DNA of 24,135 nt from CBCPMX01 sp965120355 (GCA_965120355.1 CBCPMX010000018.1:1-24135); one strand, 5' to 3'. Shown: positions 15,420 to 23,773, numbered from the stretch's first letter. Notes: generated by a model from the sequence alone, not told the origin. A program made the numbers and translations.

Positions 15420-16793
15420 ATGAAGATTGTTATTGTCGGCGATGGAAAAGTGGGCGCAACCCTGGCAGAACAGCTGTCAGGAGAGGACCACGATATCACT
15501 GTGATCGACCGCCGCGCCGAGGCGCTGCGCCAGACCAGCGAGCTGCTGGACGTCATGGTAGTAGAGGGCAATGGCGCGACATTGGAGGTCCAATTGGAGG
15601 CCGGGGTGGACAGCGCGGATCTGGTGATTGCCGTCACGTCCACCGATGAACTGAACCTGTTGGCCTGCCTCATTGCAAAAAAGGCCGGTGCGCGGCACAC
15701 CATCGCCCGGGTGCGCAGCCCGGAGTACAGCCGGGATTTGGGCTTTATTAAAGAGGAGCTGGGCCTGAGCCTGGCGGTGAATCCGGAACTGGCCACCGCT
15801 ACGGAGATTGCGCGTCTGCTGCGCTTCCCCTCCGCTATCCAGGTGGATACCTTCTCCAAGGGGCGGGTGGAGCTGCTGCAGATTCGAATTCCCAAGGCAC
15901 TGGTGGGGCTGAAGCTGAAGGACATGAGCCGGTTCCGGGCAAAGGTGCTGATCTGCGCCGTGGAACGGGGCGATGCGGTGCACATTCCGGACGGCCGGTT
16001 CCAGCTCAAGGAGGGAGACCGTATCAGCTTTGTGGCCTCTGCCGCCGATTCCGCGGCGTTCCTCCAGCAGATTGGATTTGTATCGTCCCCGATCCGGCAG
16101 GTGATGCTGGTGGGCGGCGGGCGGATTGGATTTTATCTGGCGTCTCAGCTGCTGTCCAGGGGGATGGCGGTCACCATTGTGGAGTCGGACCGCACCCGCT
16201 GTGAAGAGCTGTCGGATCAGCTGCCCCAGGCCACCATTATCCACGGCGACGGCACCAATCAGCAGCTGCTGTTGGAAGAGGGGCTGGCCCATATGGATGC
16301 CTTTGCTGCCCTGACCGGCATCGACGAAGAGAATATCCTCATGGGACTCTATGCTGCCAGCCGGTCCAAGGCAAAGATCATTACCAAAATTAACCGCACC
16401 ACTTTCCAGGATGTCATCGGCAAGCTGGATCTGGGCAGCGTGTTTTATCCCCGCTATATTGCGGCAGAGCAGATCGTCCGCTATGTGCGGGCCATGCAGA
16501 ATTCCTATGGCTCCAACGTGGAGACACTGTATCAGATCGTCGGCAGCCGCGTGGAGGCGCTGGAATTCCGCGTCTCTCACAATGCCCGCCTGTGCGGGAT
16601 ACCGCTGGAGAAGCTGCAGCTTCGGAAAAATCTCCTGGTGGCATCCATTAACCGGAAGGGACAGATTTTGATTCCCCGGGGCAGCGATACCATTGAACCC
16701 GGCGATACCGTTGTTGTGGTCACGACCAGCCGGGGATTGAAGGATCTCAACGATATTCTGGATCTCCGGCATGCTGGCGGAGGGGCGTTATGA
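15420..16793 (+). CDS. trkA: Trk potassium uptake system regulatory subunit TrkA
   Basis: A 457-aa cytoplasmic gating subunit of the Trk potassium importer, of full length. It is a tandem duplication of RCK modules. The first NAD-binding fold starts with GDGKVG at 7-12 and is followed by an RCK_C domain (about 140-215). The second starts with GGGRIG at 232-237 and ends with a second RCK_C domain (about 370-450). Each Rossmann half has the acidic residue after beta-2 (VIDRR at 28-32, VESDR at 254-258). NAD(H) or ATP binding here controls the TrkH pore. GAGGG lies about 7 bases before the ATG. The stop overlaps the trkH start (ATGA), the expected coupling of the two subunits. Confidence 0.96.
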   Translation: MKIVIVGDGKVGATLAEQLSGEDHDITVIDRRAEALRQTSELLDVMVVEGNGATLEVQLEAGVDSADLVIAVTSTDELNLLACLIAKKAGARHTIARVRSPEYSRDLGFIKEELGLSLAVNPELATATEIARLLRFPSAIQVDTFSKGRVELLQIRIPKALVGLKLKDMSRFRAKVLICAVERGDAVHIPDGRFQLKEGDRISFVASAADSAAFLQQIGFVSSPIRQVMLVGGGRIGFYLASQLLSRGMAVTIVESDRTRCEELSDQLPQATIIHGDGTNQQLLLEEGLAHMDAFAALTGIDEENILMGLYAASRSKAKIITKINRTTFQDVIGKLDLGSVFYPRYIAAEQIVRYVRAMQNSYGSNVETLYQIVGSRVEALEFRVSHNARLCGIPLEKLQLRKNLLVASINRKGQILIPRGSDTIEPGDTVVVVTTSRGLKDLNDILDLRHAGGGAL

Positions 16794-18256
16794 ACCGAAG
16801 AATGATCTTGTATTTTGTCGGCGTGATTTTGATGCTGGAAGGGGCTTTTTTGCTGCTTCCGGCGGCAGTGGCGCCGTTCTATGGTGAGGAAGGCTGGCGC
16901 TGGTTTATTCTGACGGCGGCGCTGGCCTTCGGCGCCGGCGCGGCCTTGAACCGGTTCAGCCGTCCGGACAGCCGCACGGTCTATGCCAGAGAGGGCTTTG
17001 TCATCGTGGCGCTGAGTTGGATTCTGCTGAGTCTGGTGGGCGCGCTGCCATTCTGGTTCAGCGGGGAAATCCCCAATTATCTGGACGCAGTATTTGAAAC
17101 TGTTTCTGGATTTACCACCACTGGTTCCAGTATTTTGACAGATGTGGAGGCTATGAGCCACTGTATGCTGTTCTGGCGCAGCTTTACCCACTGGCTGGGC
17201 GGTATGGGCGTACTGGTATTTATGTTGGCGATTTTGCCGCAGTCCGGCGGGCAGACCATCCATCTGCTCCGGGCGGAAAGCCCCGGGCCTGCTGTTACAA
17301 AAATGGTACCGAAGATCCGGCAGTCGGCGGCAATTTTATATGGAATCTATTTTGTCTTGACAGTTGTGGAAGTCATTTTGCTGCTTCTGGGAGGAATGCC
17401 GCTGTTCGACAGCTTGTGCAACGCCTTTGGCACAGCGGGTACAGGCGGACTGGCCATTAAGGCAAACAGCATTGCGTATTATGACAGCTACTATTTACAG
17501 GGTGTCATCGCGGTGTTTATGATGCTGTTTGGCATTAACTTCAGCATTTATTTTTTTGTGCTCCGCAAGAAGTGGGGATTGGTCAGGAAAAATACGGAAC
17601 TGCGCGGGTATCTGCTGATTATTGCGTTCAGTACAATTGCAATTACAATCAATATTGCTTCCATGTTTCCCTCTGTTTTTACTGCGTTTCATCACGCGTT
17701 TTTTACAGTCAGTTCCATTATCACGACCACTGGGTATAGTACGGAGAATTTTGACCTCTGGCCCGAATTCAGCCGAATCCTATTGGTTGTGCTGATGATG
17801 ATTGGGGCTTGCGCCGGTTCCACCGGCGGCGGTATCAAAGTGACCAGATTGGTTATTATCGGGAAATCCGTTGCCTCGGAGCTGCGGCGGCTCATTCACC
17901 CCCGCAGTGTCAAAGTCATCACCGTGGATGGCAAGCGGGTGGAAGATGACACGGTCCGCGCTGTGCACGCCTATCTGTGCATTTACATCGTGATTGCGCT
18001 GGGGTCGATCCTGGTGGTCTCCCTGGACAATCTGGACACCACAACCACAGTCACCGCTGTGATTTCCCAATTGGGCAATATCGGCCCTGGCTTAGGACTG
18101 GTTGGGCCTGCCGGGAATTATGCCATGTTTTCTCCATTGGCGAAAATTGTATTGTGCCTGGACATGCTCTTTGGGCGTCTGGAGATTTTCCCGATGTTGT
18201 ATTTACTTATGCCATCCACATGGCGTACGGCATGGCGTCGTGTCCGCAATCGTTAG
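16790..18256 (+). CDS. trkH: Trk potassium uptake system pore subunit TrkH
   Basis: A 488-aa membrane potassium translocator built from four pore-like repeats. The four selectivity-filter segments are visible: TTTGSS at 109-114, TAGTGGL at 215-221, TTTGYS at 312-317 and GNIGPG at 429-434. The intramembrane loop after the third repeat is Gly-rich (GACAGSTGGGIK at 339-350), and the cytoplasmic stretch RRLIHPRSVKVITVDGK is typical of TrkH. Length matches the family norm of about 480-490 aa. It overlaps trkA by 4 bases and ends 27 bases before the XpaC-like gene, so the three genes are probably one transcript. Confidence 0.96.
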   Translation: MNRRMILYFVGVILMLEGAFLLLPAAVAPFYGEEGWRWFILTAALAFGAGAALNRFSRPDSRTVYAREGFVIVALSWILLSLVGALPFWFSGEIPNYLDAVFETVSGFTTTGSSILTDVEAMSHCMLFWRSFTHWLGGMGVLVFMLAILPQSGGQTIHLLRAESPGPAVTKMVPKIRQSAAILYGIYFVLTVVEVILLLLGGMPLFDSLCNAFGTAGTGGLAIKANSIAYYDSYYLQGVIAVFMMLFGINFSIYFFVLRKKWGLVRKNTELRGYLLIIAFSTIAITINIASMFPSVFTAFHHAFFTVSSIITTTGYSTENFDLWPEFSRILLVVLMMIGACAGSTGGGIKVTRLVIIGKSVASELRRLIHPRSVKVITVDGKRVEDDTVRAVHAYLCIYIVIALGSILVVSLDNLDTTTTVTAVISQLGNIGPGLGLVGPAGNYAMFSPLAKIVLCLDMLFGRLEIFPMLYLLMPSTWRTAWRRVRNR

Positions 18257-18283
18257 AAAAAGCTATTCTAAGGGAGTGATCCA

Positions 18284-19561
18284 ATGGCCCAGCATGAGCC
18301 TTGGGAAGCCCCGGACCATACCGGCGCTTCCCCCAACCAGAATCAAAACCGTGAATCCCGGCGGCAGGAATTGCAGCCGCGTAAGTCCTCAGGACGAAAC
18401 AGCGCGATTAACTGGATCCTCATTGTGGCATTGTTCTCCATGGGGCTGTGGCCTGTGGCGCTGTTCCTGCTGCTGCGGGTCCTGGGCGGCAATCCCGTAG
18501 ACTGGACCCGCTGGCTGGGCGGAAAGCGAAATGCTTCCCGCAGCGCCGGAACCACGTTCCAGTACACGCCGGTGGATCCCATCTATGCCGGCCCGGAGCA
18601 GGACGCTTCTGACAAAAAGCGCGCAAAAAAGAATAAGTCCAAACGCAGCCGTATGCCGAAAAACCTGGTGGATTTGAAAAAGAGCAAGCAGTTTAAGATT
18701 TGGGGTGCGATTTTGTCCGTGTTTGGCGGTTTCCTCTCCTGGGAAGTTTTCTGGGATACGATCCGCTATAGCCCCAGCTGGCTGTTTGAAGATATGGCGT
18801 TTCCAGTGGCGATTCTGGCCGTGGGGTTGGCACTGTTGATTTCCGGCATCCAGCGTGGCCGCAAGGCCGGGCGTTTTGATCACTATATGCGCCTGATCGG
18901 CACCAACCGGCGTATTACCGTCCGCGCTCTGGCCGAGGCCATGCCTGCCTCTCAGAAGCAGGTCTGCGACGACCTGCAGGAGATGATCGCACGCGGCTAT
19001 TTTGAAGAGGCGTTTCTGGATGTGGGCCACGGAGTCCTGGTGCTGTCTGACGAGGGAATCCACGAAGAGGCGCCGCCTAAACAGGAACCGGCTCCGGAGC
19101 CTGCGCCCGAGTCCCCGGCGGCATCGGAAGAGACGGAGGAGAACGAATTCCTGGCCCGTATTCGCGCCGCCAACGACGCCATCGCCAATCCGACGCTGTC
19201 GGATCAGATCGAGCGCATTGAGGAGTTGACGCGTAAAATCTTCACGCTGTTGGAGGAGCATCCGGAAAAAGAGAAGGAGCTGCGCTCCTTCACCAGCTAC
19301 TACCTGCCACAGACGCTGAAAATTCTGGAGGCATACGGCCGGCTGGAGGCCCAGGGCGTGGAGGGCGATAATATTACCCAGGCCAAGCAGCGCATCGAGG
19401 CCATGATGGATAAGCTGGTGGAGGGATATGCGCAGCAGCTGGACAAGCTCTTTTCCTCCGATGTGCTGGACATTACGGCAGAGATTGCCGTCATGGAGAG
19501 TATGCTGGCCAAAGACGGCCTGACCAAAGAGGGCATTCTGTACCCCGAGACACGGGATTGA
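18284..19561 (+). CDS. XpaC-like membrane protein with winged-helix-like middle region
   Basis: A 425-aa protein. The hydrophilic N-terminus is followed by TM segments at about 42-66, 137-155 and 171-190. A helical region at about 198-245 (YMRLIGTNRRITVRALAEAM...VCDDLQEMIARGYF) looks like a winged helix. A Pro/Glu-rich linker (262-285) precedes the C-terminal domain (about 290-415), which matches the XpaC family (5-bromo-4-chloroindolyl phosphate hydrolysis protein): FTSYYLPQTLKILEAY, then RIEAMMDKLVEGYAQQLDKLF, LDITAEIAVMESMLAKDGL. XpaC proteins are often encoded beside TelA (toxic-anion resistance), but no telA is in the window. The biochemical function of the family is not established. AGGGAG lies 7 bases before the ATG; probably cotranscribed with trkAH. 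A hairpin follows. Confidence 0.8.
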   Translation: MAQHEPWEAPDHTGASPNQNQNRESRRQELQPRKSSGRNSAINWILIVALFSMGLWPVALFLLLRVLGGNPVDWTRWLGGKRNASRSAGTTFQYTPVDPIYAGPEQDASDKKRAKKNKSKRSRMPKNLVDLKKSKQFKIWGAILSVFGGFLSWEVFWDTIRYSPSWLFEDMAFPVAILAVGLALLISGIQRGRKAGRFDHYMRLIGTNRRITVRALAEAMPASQKQVCDDLQEMIARGYFEEAFLDVGHGVLVLSDEGIHEEAPPKQEPAPEPAPESPAASEETEENEFLARIRAANDAIANPTLSDQIERIEELTRKIFTLLEEHPEKEKELRSFTSYYLPQTLKILEAYGRLEAQGVEGDNITQAKQRIEAMMDKLVEGYAQQLDKLFSSDVLDITAEIAVMESMLAKDGLTKEGILYPETRD

Positions 19562-19573
19562 TGGAGCTCCGAA

Positions 19574-19604
19574 CCGCCGCTGCGCCGGATGGATGCAGCG
19601 GCGG
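19574..19604 (+). terminator. Terminator after the trk/XpaC-like unit
   Basis: A 10-bp GC stem (19574-19583 with 19595-19604) starting 13 bases after the stop, followed by ATTTCCTTT, a moderate T-rich tail. Confidence 0.75.
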
Positions 19605-19663
19605 ATTTCCTTTAAGTTTGGCGCGGTTGTCTGCCGGCTGCGCAAGACCGCGGACGGGAAAAT

Positions 19664-19692
19664 TTGACCGCCCGGTGGAATCGTGCTATATT
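19664..19692 (+). promoter_or_regulatory. Promoter of the apbE unit
   Basis: -35 TTGACC (19664-19669), 17-base spacer, -10 TATATT (19687-19692), 67 bases before the apbE start. A very good sigma-A-type match that also rules out starts upstream of 19692. Confidence 0.82.
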
Positions 19693-19758
19693 GAATGGAA
19701 GACCAATCAGAAACACACCGCCGGTGGAATGCCGGCGGGGATTGCAAAGGGGGCTGTC

Positions 19759-20778
19759 ATGCGTAGAGTTCTTCCCATCGTTTTGAGCTTCCTGCTTCTG
19801 TGCGGCTGCGGCGCACCTGCGGAAGAGAGCAGCGGTACGGCTGCCAGTACGTCCTATGTTTTTGCCATGGATACGGTCATGACCCTGACCGTGTACGGCG
19901 ACGAGGCGTTCCTGGACAGCGCCGAAGCCGAGATCCTGCGGCTGGAGGCGCTGCTGTCTGTCACAGATGCGGACAGCGACATCAGCCGGCTCAACGCCCA
20001 GGGAACGTTGACCGTGGACGATACTACTCTGGAACTGCTCCGGCGGACGCTGGAGGCCAGCCAGCGCACCGGTGGGGCTATGGATCCCACGGCCTATTCT
20101 CTGGTGCGGCTGTGGGGGTTTACCACGGAGGAGTATCGGGTCCCCAGCCAGGCGGAAATTGATGCGGCCCTGGCCACCGTAGATGCGGGCAACGTGCAGA
20201 TTGACGGCAACCAGGTGACCCTGCTGAACGGGGCGCAGATTGATTTGGGTGCAGTGACCAAGGGGTATACCGGAGCGGTGTTGGCGCAGATGGCGGAGGA
20301 AGCCGGTGTGGAGGCGGCCCTGTTCCAGTTGGGCGGCAACGTGCAGGTCTATGGACAGAAGCCCGACGGCTCCCCGTGGCGCATTGAAATTCAGGACCCG
20401 TTTGATGCCGCCGGACGCAGCGCCCTGTTGACGCTGCCGGCAGACGTGAAGACCATGGCTGTGGTGACCTCCGGTGTCTACCAGCGGTATTTTGAAGAGG
20501 ACGGCGTTCGATACCACCACATTATGGACCCGGAAACCGGCGCCCCTGCCGACAGCGGACTGGTTTCCGTGACCATTGTCTGCGAGGACGGGTTCCTGGC
20601 CGATGCCCTGTCCACAGCGCTGCTGGTCATGGGGCTGGAGGATGCTGCGGCGTTTTGGCGGGAAAGCGGCGATTTTGAGGCCGTCTTTATTGACGAAGCC
20701 GGGGCACTGTACGTCACGGAGGGGCTGGCGGACGCCATTGAGGCAGAAAGCTTTACCATACTGGGGAGGGACCCATGA
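19759..20778 (+). CDS. apbE: FAD:protein FMN transferase, ApbE lipoprotein
   Basis: A 339-aa extracytoplasmic lipoprotein that attaches FMN covalently to Thr of flavoproteins (NqrC/RnfG-type or FMN-binding domains), using FAD. The signal peptide MRRVLPIVLSFLLLCGC ends in a lipobox with C17. Family motifs: FAMDTVMTLTVYG (35-47), GGAMDPTAYSLVRLWGF (105-121), DLGAVTKGY (162-170), LGGNVQVYG (191-199), HHIMDPETGAPA (253-264) and the metal-binding C-terminal segment ADALSTALLVMG (281-292). ATG at 19759 has AAAGGGGG just upstream. It overlaps the next gene by 4 bases. No flavin-accepting protein is encoded in the window, so the substrate must lie elsewhere. Confidence 0.94.
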   Translation: MRRVLPIVLSFLLLCGCGAPAEESSGTAASTSYVFAMDTVMTLTVYGDEAFLDSAEAEILRLEALLSVTDADSDISRLNAQGTLTVDDTTLELLRRTLEASQRTGGAMDPTAYSLVRLWGFTTEEYRVPSQAEIDAALATVDAGNVQIDGNQVTLLNGAQIDLGAVTKGYTGAVLAQMAEEAGVEAALFQLGGNVQVYGQKPDGSPWRIEIQDPFDAAGRSALLTLPADVKTMAVVTSGVYQRYFEEDGVRYHHIMDPETGAPADSGLVSVTIVCEDGFLADALSTALLVMGLEDAAAFWRESGDFEAVFIDEAGALYVTEGLADAIEAESFTILGRDP

Positions 20779-21131
20779 AAAACAGAACCTGGATAATCCT
20801 CTTCCTTGCGCTGCTGCTGCTGTGCGGAGGGGCCGCGCTGGCGCTGCGCAGCGGCCAGAGCGGGAAAACGGCGCAGATCTATTCCCAGGGCAAGCTGCTG
20901 GCGACGGTGGATCTGGACCAGGACGACGCCTTCACTGTCACCGCAGAGAACGGCGAGAACCGGATTGTCATTGAAAACGGCCAAATCTATGTGGAGTCGG
21001 CCAGCTGTCCTGATCAAGTCTGTGTGGCACACGGCCCTGCCTCTGCCGGGGATCCGGTGGTCTGCCTGCCAAACCGGCTGGTGATTTCACTGACCTCCGG
21101 CGGGGACGTGGACGCCGCTACAGGAGGCTGA
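20775..21131 (+). CDS. NusG domain II-containing membrane-anchored protein (EetA-like)
   Basis: A 118-aa protein with one N-terminal membrane segment (about 6-24) and an exported domain of about 90 residues. The sequence YVESASCPDQVCVAHGP...VVCLPNRLVISL (72-106) is the signature of the NusG-II-like domain proteins that sit between apbE and a Gx transporter gene in many Bacillota. Three Cys (C78, C83, C97) occupy the usual positions. From memory, a protein of this kind (EetA) is part of the Listeria flavin-based extracellular electron transfer locus; that equivalence is inference here. ATGA overlap with apbE and 3 bases to the next gene imply a tight operon. The biochemical function is not established. 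Confidence 0.85.
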   Translation: MKNRTWIILFLALLLLCGGAALALRSGQSGKTAQIYSQGKLLATVDLDQDDAFTVTAENGENRIVIENGQIYVESASCPDQVCVAHGPASAGDPVVCLPNRLVISLTSGGDVDAATGG

Positions 21132-21134
21132 ATC

Positions 21135-21641
21135 ATGGCCCGCACAAAAAAACTCAGCCGCATGGCGCTGCTTACCGCCATGGCGCTGATCCTGTTTACG
21201 GTGGAGGCCCAGATCCCGCTGCCGGTTCCCATTGCCGGCGTCAAGTTGGGCCTGAGCAATGTGGTGGTGCTCTTTGCCGTCTATTGGTTCGGAAGAAAAG
21301 AGGCCGCCATGATTCTGGCGGCGCGGATTGTATTGGGAAATCTGGTCTGCGGCACGGTGTCCGCGATCCTCTATTCCGCCGCAGGCGGCCTTTGCTGCCT
21401 GATGGTGATGTGCCTGCTGCGGGGCGCAATTCCGGCGTCTCAAGCGTGGGTGTTAAGCATCCTGAGTGCAATGGCGCATATTCTGGGACAGATGGCCGTG
21501 GCCGTCTGGGTGGCCGGGACGGCCACCGTCCTGTTCTATCTGCCGGTGCTGCTGATCAGCGCGATCCTCACCGGGGCGGTAACCGGAACGCTTGCGACGC
21601 TGGCGTTGAAGCGGCTGCGCCGGCCCGGCGGGCCGGAATGA
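21135..21641 (+). CDS. Gx transporter family / heptaprenyl diphosphate synthase component I-like membrane protein (EetB-like)
   Basis: A 168-aa integral membrane protein with about five hydrophobic segments. The conserved N-terminal run PVPIAGVKLGLSNVVVLFAV and AARIVLGNLVCG, then YSAAGGLCCLMVMCLL and AHILGQMAVA, match the Gx transporter (Hpre_diP_synt_I) family, which resembles ECF-type substrate-binding components. The original 'heptaprenyl diphosphate synthase component' label is historical; no prenyl synthase motif is present. In electron-transfer loci the homologue is EetB. AGGAGG lies 7 bases before the ATG. It is the last gene of the apbE unit and is followed by a strong hairpin. Confidence 0.86.
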   Translation: MARTKKLSRMALLTAMALILFTVEAQIPLPVPIAGVKLGLSNVVVLFAVYWFGRKEAAMILAARIVLGNLVCGTVSAILYSAAGGLCCLMVMCLLRGAIPASQAWVLSILSAMAHILGQMAVAVWVAGTATVLFYLPVLLISAILTGAVTGTLATLALKRLRRPGGPE

Positions 21642-21688
21642 CCACAGTGCGGCAGCACAGAACTGCGTGCGGAGATCATAGAAAGGAA

Positions 21689-21730
21689 TCAGGCAGGGCC
21701 AGCGCCGCCGGCGGCACTGGCCCTGCCTGA
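21689..21730 (+). terminator. Terminator after the apbE unit
   Basis: A 14-bp perfect stem (21689-21702 with 21717-21730) with a GC-rich self-pairing loop, followed by TTT. It starts 48 bases after the Gx-family stop. Confidence 0.82.
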
Positions 21731-21815
21731 TTTGCGGACATCAAAGCGGCGGCGCTATGTATGGTTTCCTGTCAGCTCCATACACTAAGAAAACGCTGAT
21801 TCACCGTCACCTGCT

Positions 21816-21836
21816 GTGGCCGGCGCTCCCGGCCAC
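21816..21836 (+). promoter_or_regulatory. Small hairpin in the leader of the 71-aa gene
   Basis: Perfect 8-bp stem (21816-21823 with 21829-21836) and 5-base loop, 50 bases upstream of the small protein start. It could be a leader structure or incidental. Confidence 0.35.
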
Positions 21837-21886
21837 GGCGCACATCAAATTTGCAGCGTTTCCCAAACTGGGAAGGAGGATTACAG

Positions 21887-22102
21887 ATGGAAAAACGACC
21901 GCCGGAAATCGATCCGCGGAAACCGCACCCGCAGCCGGAAAAGCGGCCCATCAATGAGGAAGCCTATGATACGCCGCTGCCGGAGATCACGGACACCGTG
22001 TCCTCTACGGAATGCACCGGGCTGTTTCCCACGCCGCCGCAGGACACAGAGGAACGGACTGCAATGGAGTCGCTGCACTCCATGGAGATCCCACTGGAAT
22101 GA
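21887..22102 (+). CDS. Unrecognised 71-aa acidic, proline-rich small protein
   Basis: I do not recognise it. The 71-aa product begins MEKRPPEIDPRKPHPQPEKR and is rich in Pro, Glu and Thr, with no signal peptide, membrane helix or Cys pattern (one Cys). It looks intrinsically disordered. Support for it being real: a near-perfect AAGGAGG at 21873-21879 ending 7 bases before the ATG, a free-standing position between two strong terminator hairpins, and no overlap with another plausible gene. A convincing promoter was not seen; TTGCGG/TATGTA at 21732-21761 is weak. No function can be assigned. Confidence 0.68.
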   Translation: MEKRPPEIDPRKPHPQPEKRPINEEAYDTPLPEITDTVSSTECTGLFPTPPQDTEERTAMESLHSMEIPLE

Positions 22103-22120
22103 GTGACTGCGGAATACCGC

Positions 22121-22158
22121 AGCAAAAGTCCCCGCCGGATCCGGCGGGGACTTTTGCT
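22121..22158. terminator. Bidirectional terminator between small protein and AraC gene
   Basis: A perfect 38-base palindrome (AGCAAAAGTC... to ...GACTTTTGCT) centred at 22139/22140, with A-rich 5' and T-rich 3' ends inside the arms. It lies between the stops of the 71-aa gene (+) and the AraC-family gene (-), so it can terminate both. Confidence 0.85.
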
Positions 22159-22328
22159 AGTTATGGGGCGACGCAAAGGCCGGAGGGGAGCGCCTTCCGA
22201 ATAAAAGCGGCGCATTTGGCCTTGCGCAGTGCGTGGATGTGCAGAGCAGCCGGTGCAAAGCACAAGGCGGACATAAGGGGTGCAGGCGCTGGTGCAGCCA
22301 GTCCAGCGTTCACACTTCCGGCGAAAAT

Positions 22329-23600
22329 CTATGATCTTCTGTATTGCGTCGGCGTCATTTGCAGTGTTCGCCGGAAAAGCCGGTGCATGGTTTCCAGGCT
22401 GCCGAAGCCGCATTGAACACAGATTTCCCGCAGGGGCAGATCCGTTTCCCGCAGAAGGGTCTTTGCCTTTTCCAGCCGGCGCTGCTGGATGTAGGCCAGA
22501 AGCGTCATGCCGTAAGTGCGGCGAAATGCGCCGGTGAGGGCGGAAGCGGACATGCCGTTGTCCGCCGCCAGGGAAGCCACGGAGAGAGAGGGATCCTGGA
22601 GCCGTTGCTCTACCTGCGCGCGGATCTGGGCGGTGCGGGCGGCCTGGGCCGCCTGGATACGGCGGGCGTTTTCCGAGGCCAGGCGCGAAAAAAGCGCATG
22701 GATGTTTTCTTCCAGCTGCTCATAGGCTGGGACGCCTTCGGTCAAGGTGTGGCAAAGGGCGGCGGGAAATTCCTCTTCGGTAGTACAGCCGTCGTGCAGC
22801 AGCCGCAGCCGCGTCTCCGTGAGCATGGCAGCCAGCTCCCGCTGAATGGCACGGACGGAGCGGCTGGGGTGCCAGCGCAGCAGGGAAAACAAATGGGTCA
22901 CGGCTTCCGGTGCGGCATCCCCGCGGGCGATGTGCTCGGAGAACAAAAGGGGCGCCCGCTGCAGAGCTTCGAACGCCACGGCGGCGTGGGGATCGTCTCC
23001 GGAGACGAGGCCCGTTACCTGGCCGGTCATATCTGTATCGGTAAACCGGTAGAAGGTCACTTCTTCCAGAAGACGATGGTATGCCGAAGCGAGTCCCCGC
23101 ATGGTGGTCACGCCGCTGGCGTGGACAGACAGATGCAGATCATAGGTTTCCCGGCAATGGTCGATGACATGGACGCAGCTCTCCGCCACCATGTCCATGA
23201 GACTTTCGGCCAAAGTGGGCAGCAGGCCCGTGACGAAATGGAGCAGCACCACCAGCCGTCCGTCCATTTGACAGGGATAGAAGACATAGTGCCCGGTAAA
23301 TTCCTCCCGGGCGGCCTCTTCCACCAATTCATAGAGATAACTGCGCTGGTACAAGTTCTGACCGCTGTTCTGGCCGGGGTCAGGCTTGGAATTCTCAGAG
23401 AACAGCAGTACCACATAGTCTTTCTCACCGACGGGCAGGCCGCTGACAGAAAAATAAAGCAGCGTACTCTGGTCAATTTCCTGGGAACAGTGAAGCAGCA
23501 GCCCCATGTTTTTTATAAAAATCAGCGACTGCTGGTATTGCAGGGCGGTATACTTGCGGGCCATCAGCTCATCAATTTTGTCGATGCCTGCCTGATTCAT
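22329..23600 (-). CDS. AraC-family transcriptional regulator
   Basis: A 423-aa regulator. The last roughly 100 residues form the double helix-turn-helix AraC domain: LSVASLAADNGMSASALTGAFRRTYGMTLLAYIQQRRLEKAKTLL (first HTH and linker helix) and LREICVQCGFGSLETMHRLFRRTLQMTPTQYR (second HTH and the C-terminal signature). The N-terminal 300 residues are unassigned and have no membrane helix, so this is a soluble one-component sensor. The ATG at 23600 has AAGGAGC about 9 bases upstream. It is divergent from the lipoprotein gene at 23840, the usual layout for control of sugar uptake operons in Clostridia; the inducer is unknown. Its terminator is shared with the 71-aa gene. Confidence 0.92.
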   Translation of the reverse strand: MNQAGIDKIDELMARKYTALQYQQSLIFIKNMGLLLHCSQEIDQSTLLYFSVSGLPVGEKDYVVLLFSENSKPDPGQNSGQNLYQRSYLYELVEEAAREEFTGHYVFYPCQMDGRLVVLLHFVTGLLPTLAESLMDMVAESCVHVIDHCRETYDLHLSVHASGVTTMRGLASAYHRLLEEVTFYRFTDTDMTGQVTGLVSGDDPHAAVAFEALQRAPLLFSEHIARGDAAPEAVTHLFSLLRWHPSRSVRAIQRELAAMLTETRLRLLHDGCTTEEEFPAALCHTLTEGVPAYEQLEENIHALFSRLASENARRIQAAQAARTAQIRAQVEQRLQDPSLSVASLAADNGMSASALTGAFRRTYGMTLLAYIQQRRLEKAKTLLRETDLPLREICVQCGFGSLETMHRLFRRTLQMTPTQYRRS

Positions 23601-23628
23601 GGAACCAGCTCCTTTCCAGCGCAGATCA

Positions 23629-23643
23629 ATCGCGCTGCGCGAT
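23629..23643. promoter_or_regulatory. Inverted repeat ATCGCG-CTG-CGCGAT at the AraC gene start site
   Basis: Perfect 6-bp arms (23629-23634 and 23638-23643) with a 3-base centre, covering the predicted transcription start of the AraC-family gene. It may be an autoregulatory site; short, so chance is possible. Confidence 0.35.
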
Positions 23644-23646
23644 GTA

Positions 23647-23676
23647 ATTTTAACATAGATGGAGATAATTTTGCAA
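23647..23676 (-). promoter_or_regulatory. Candidate promoter of the AraC-family gene
   Basis: On the minus strand: -35 TTGCAA (23671-23676), 18-base spacer, -10 TAAAAT (23647-23652). An A/T tract lies just upstream (23687-23700), as in UP elements. Confidence 0.55.
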
Positions 23677-23773
23677 TAGTCATGTCAAAAATAAAAAAAA
23701 GCGAGCCAGAATAACTTCGAAAAATACAATGATTTTGTCGCAAAGATGGCAGAAAATTTGACATAATTGCTTC

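Noticed and set aside
18389..19747. A 452-codon open frame on the - strand opposite the XpaC-like gene
   Set aside because: Runs through the terminator and promoter between two + strand genes and has no recognisable domain.
23687..23700. A-rich tract AAAATAAAAAAAA as a terminator tail
   Set aside because: No stem precedes it on either strand; more likely an A/T-rich UP element of the divergent promoters.
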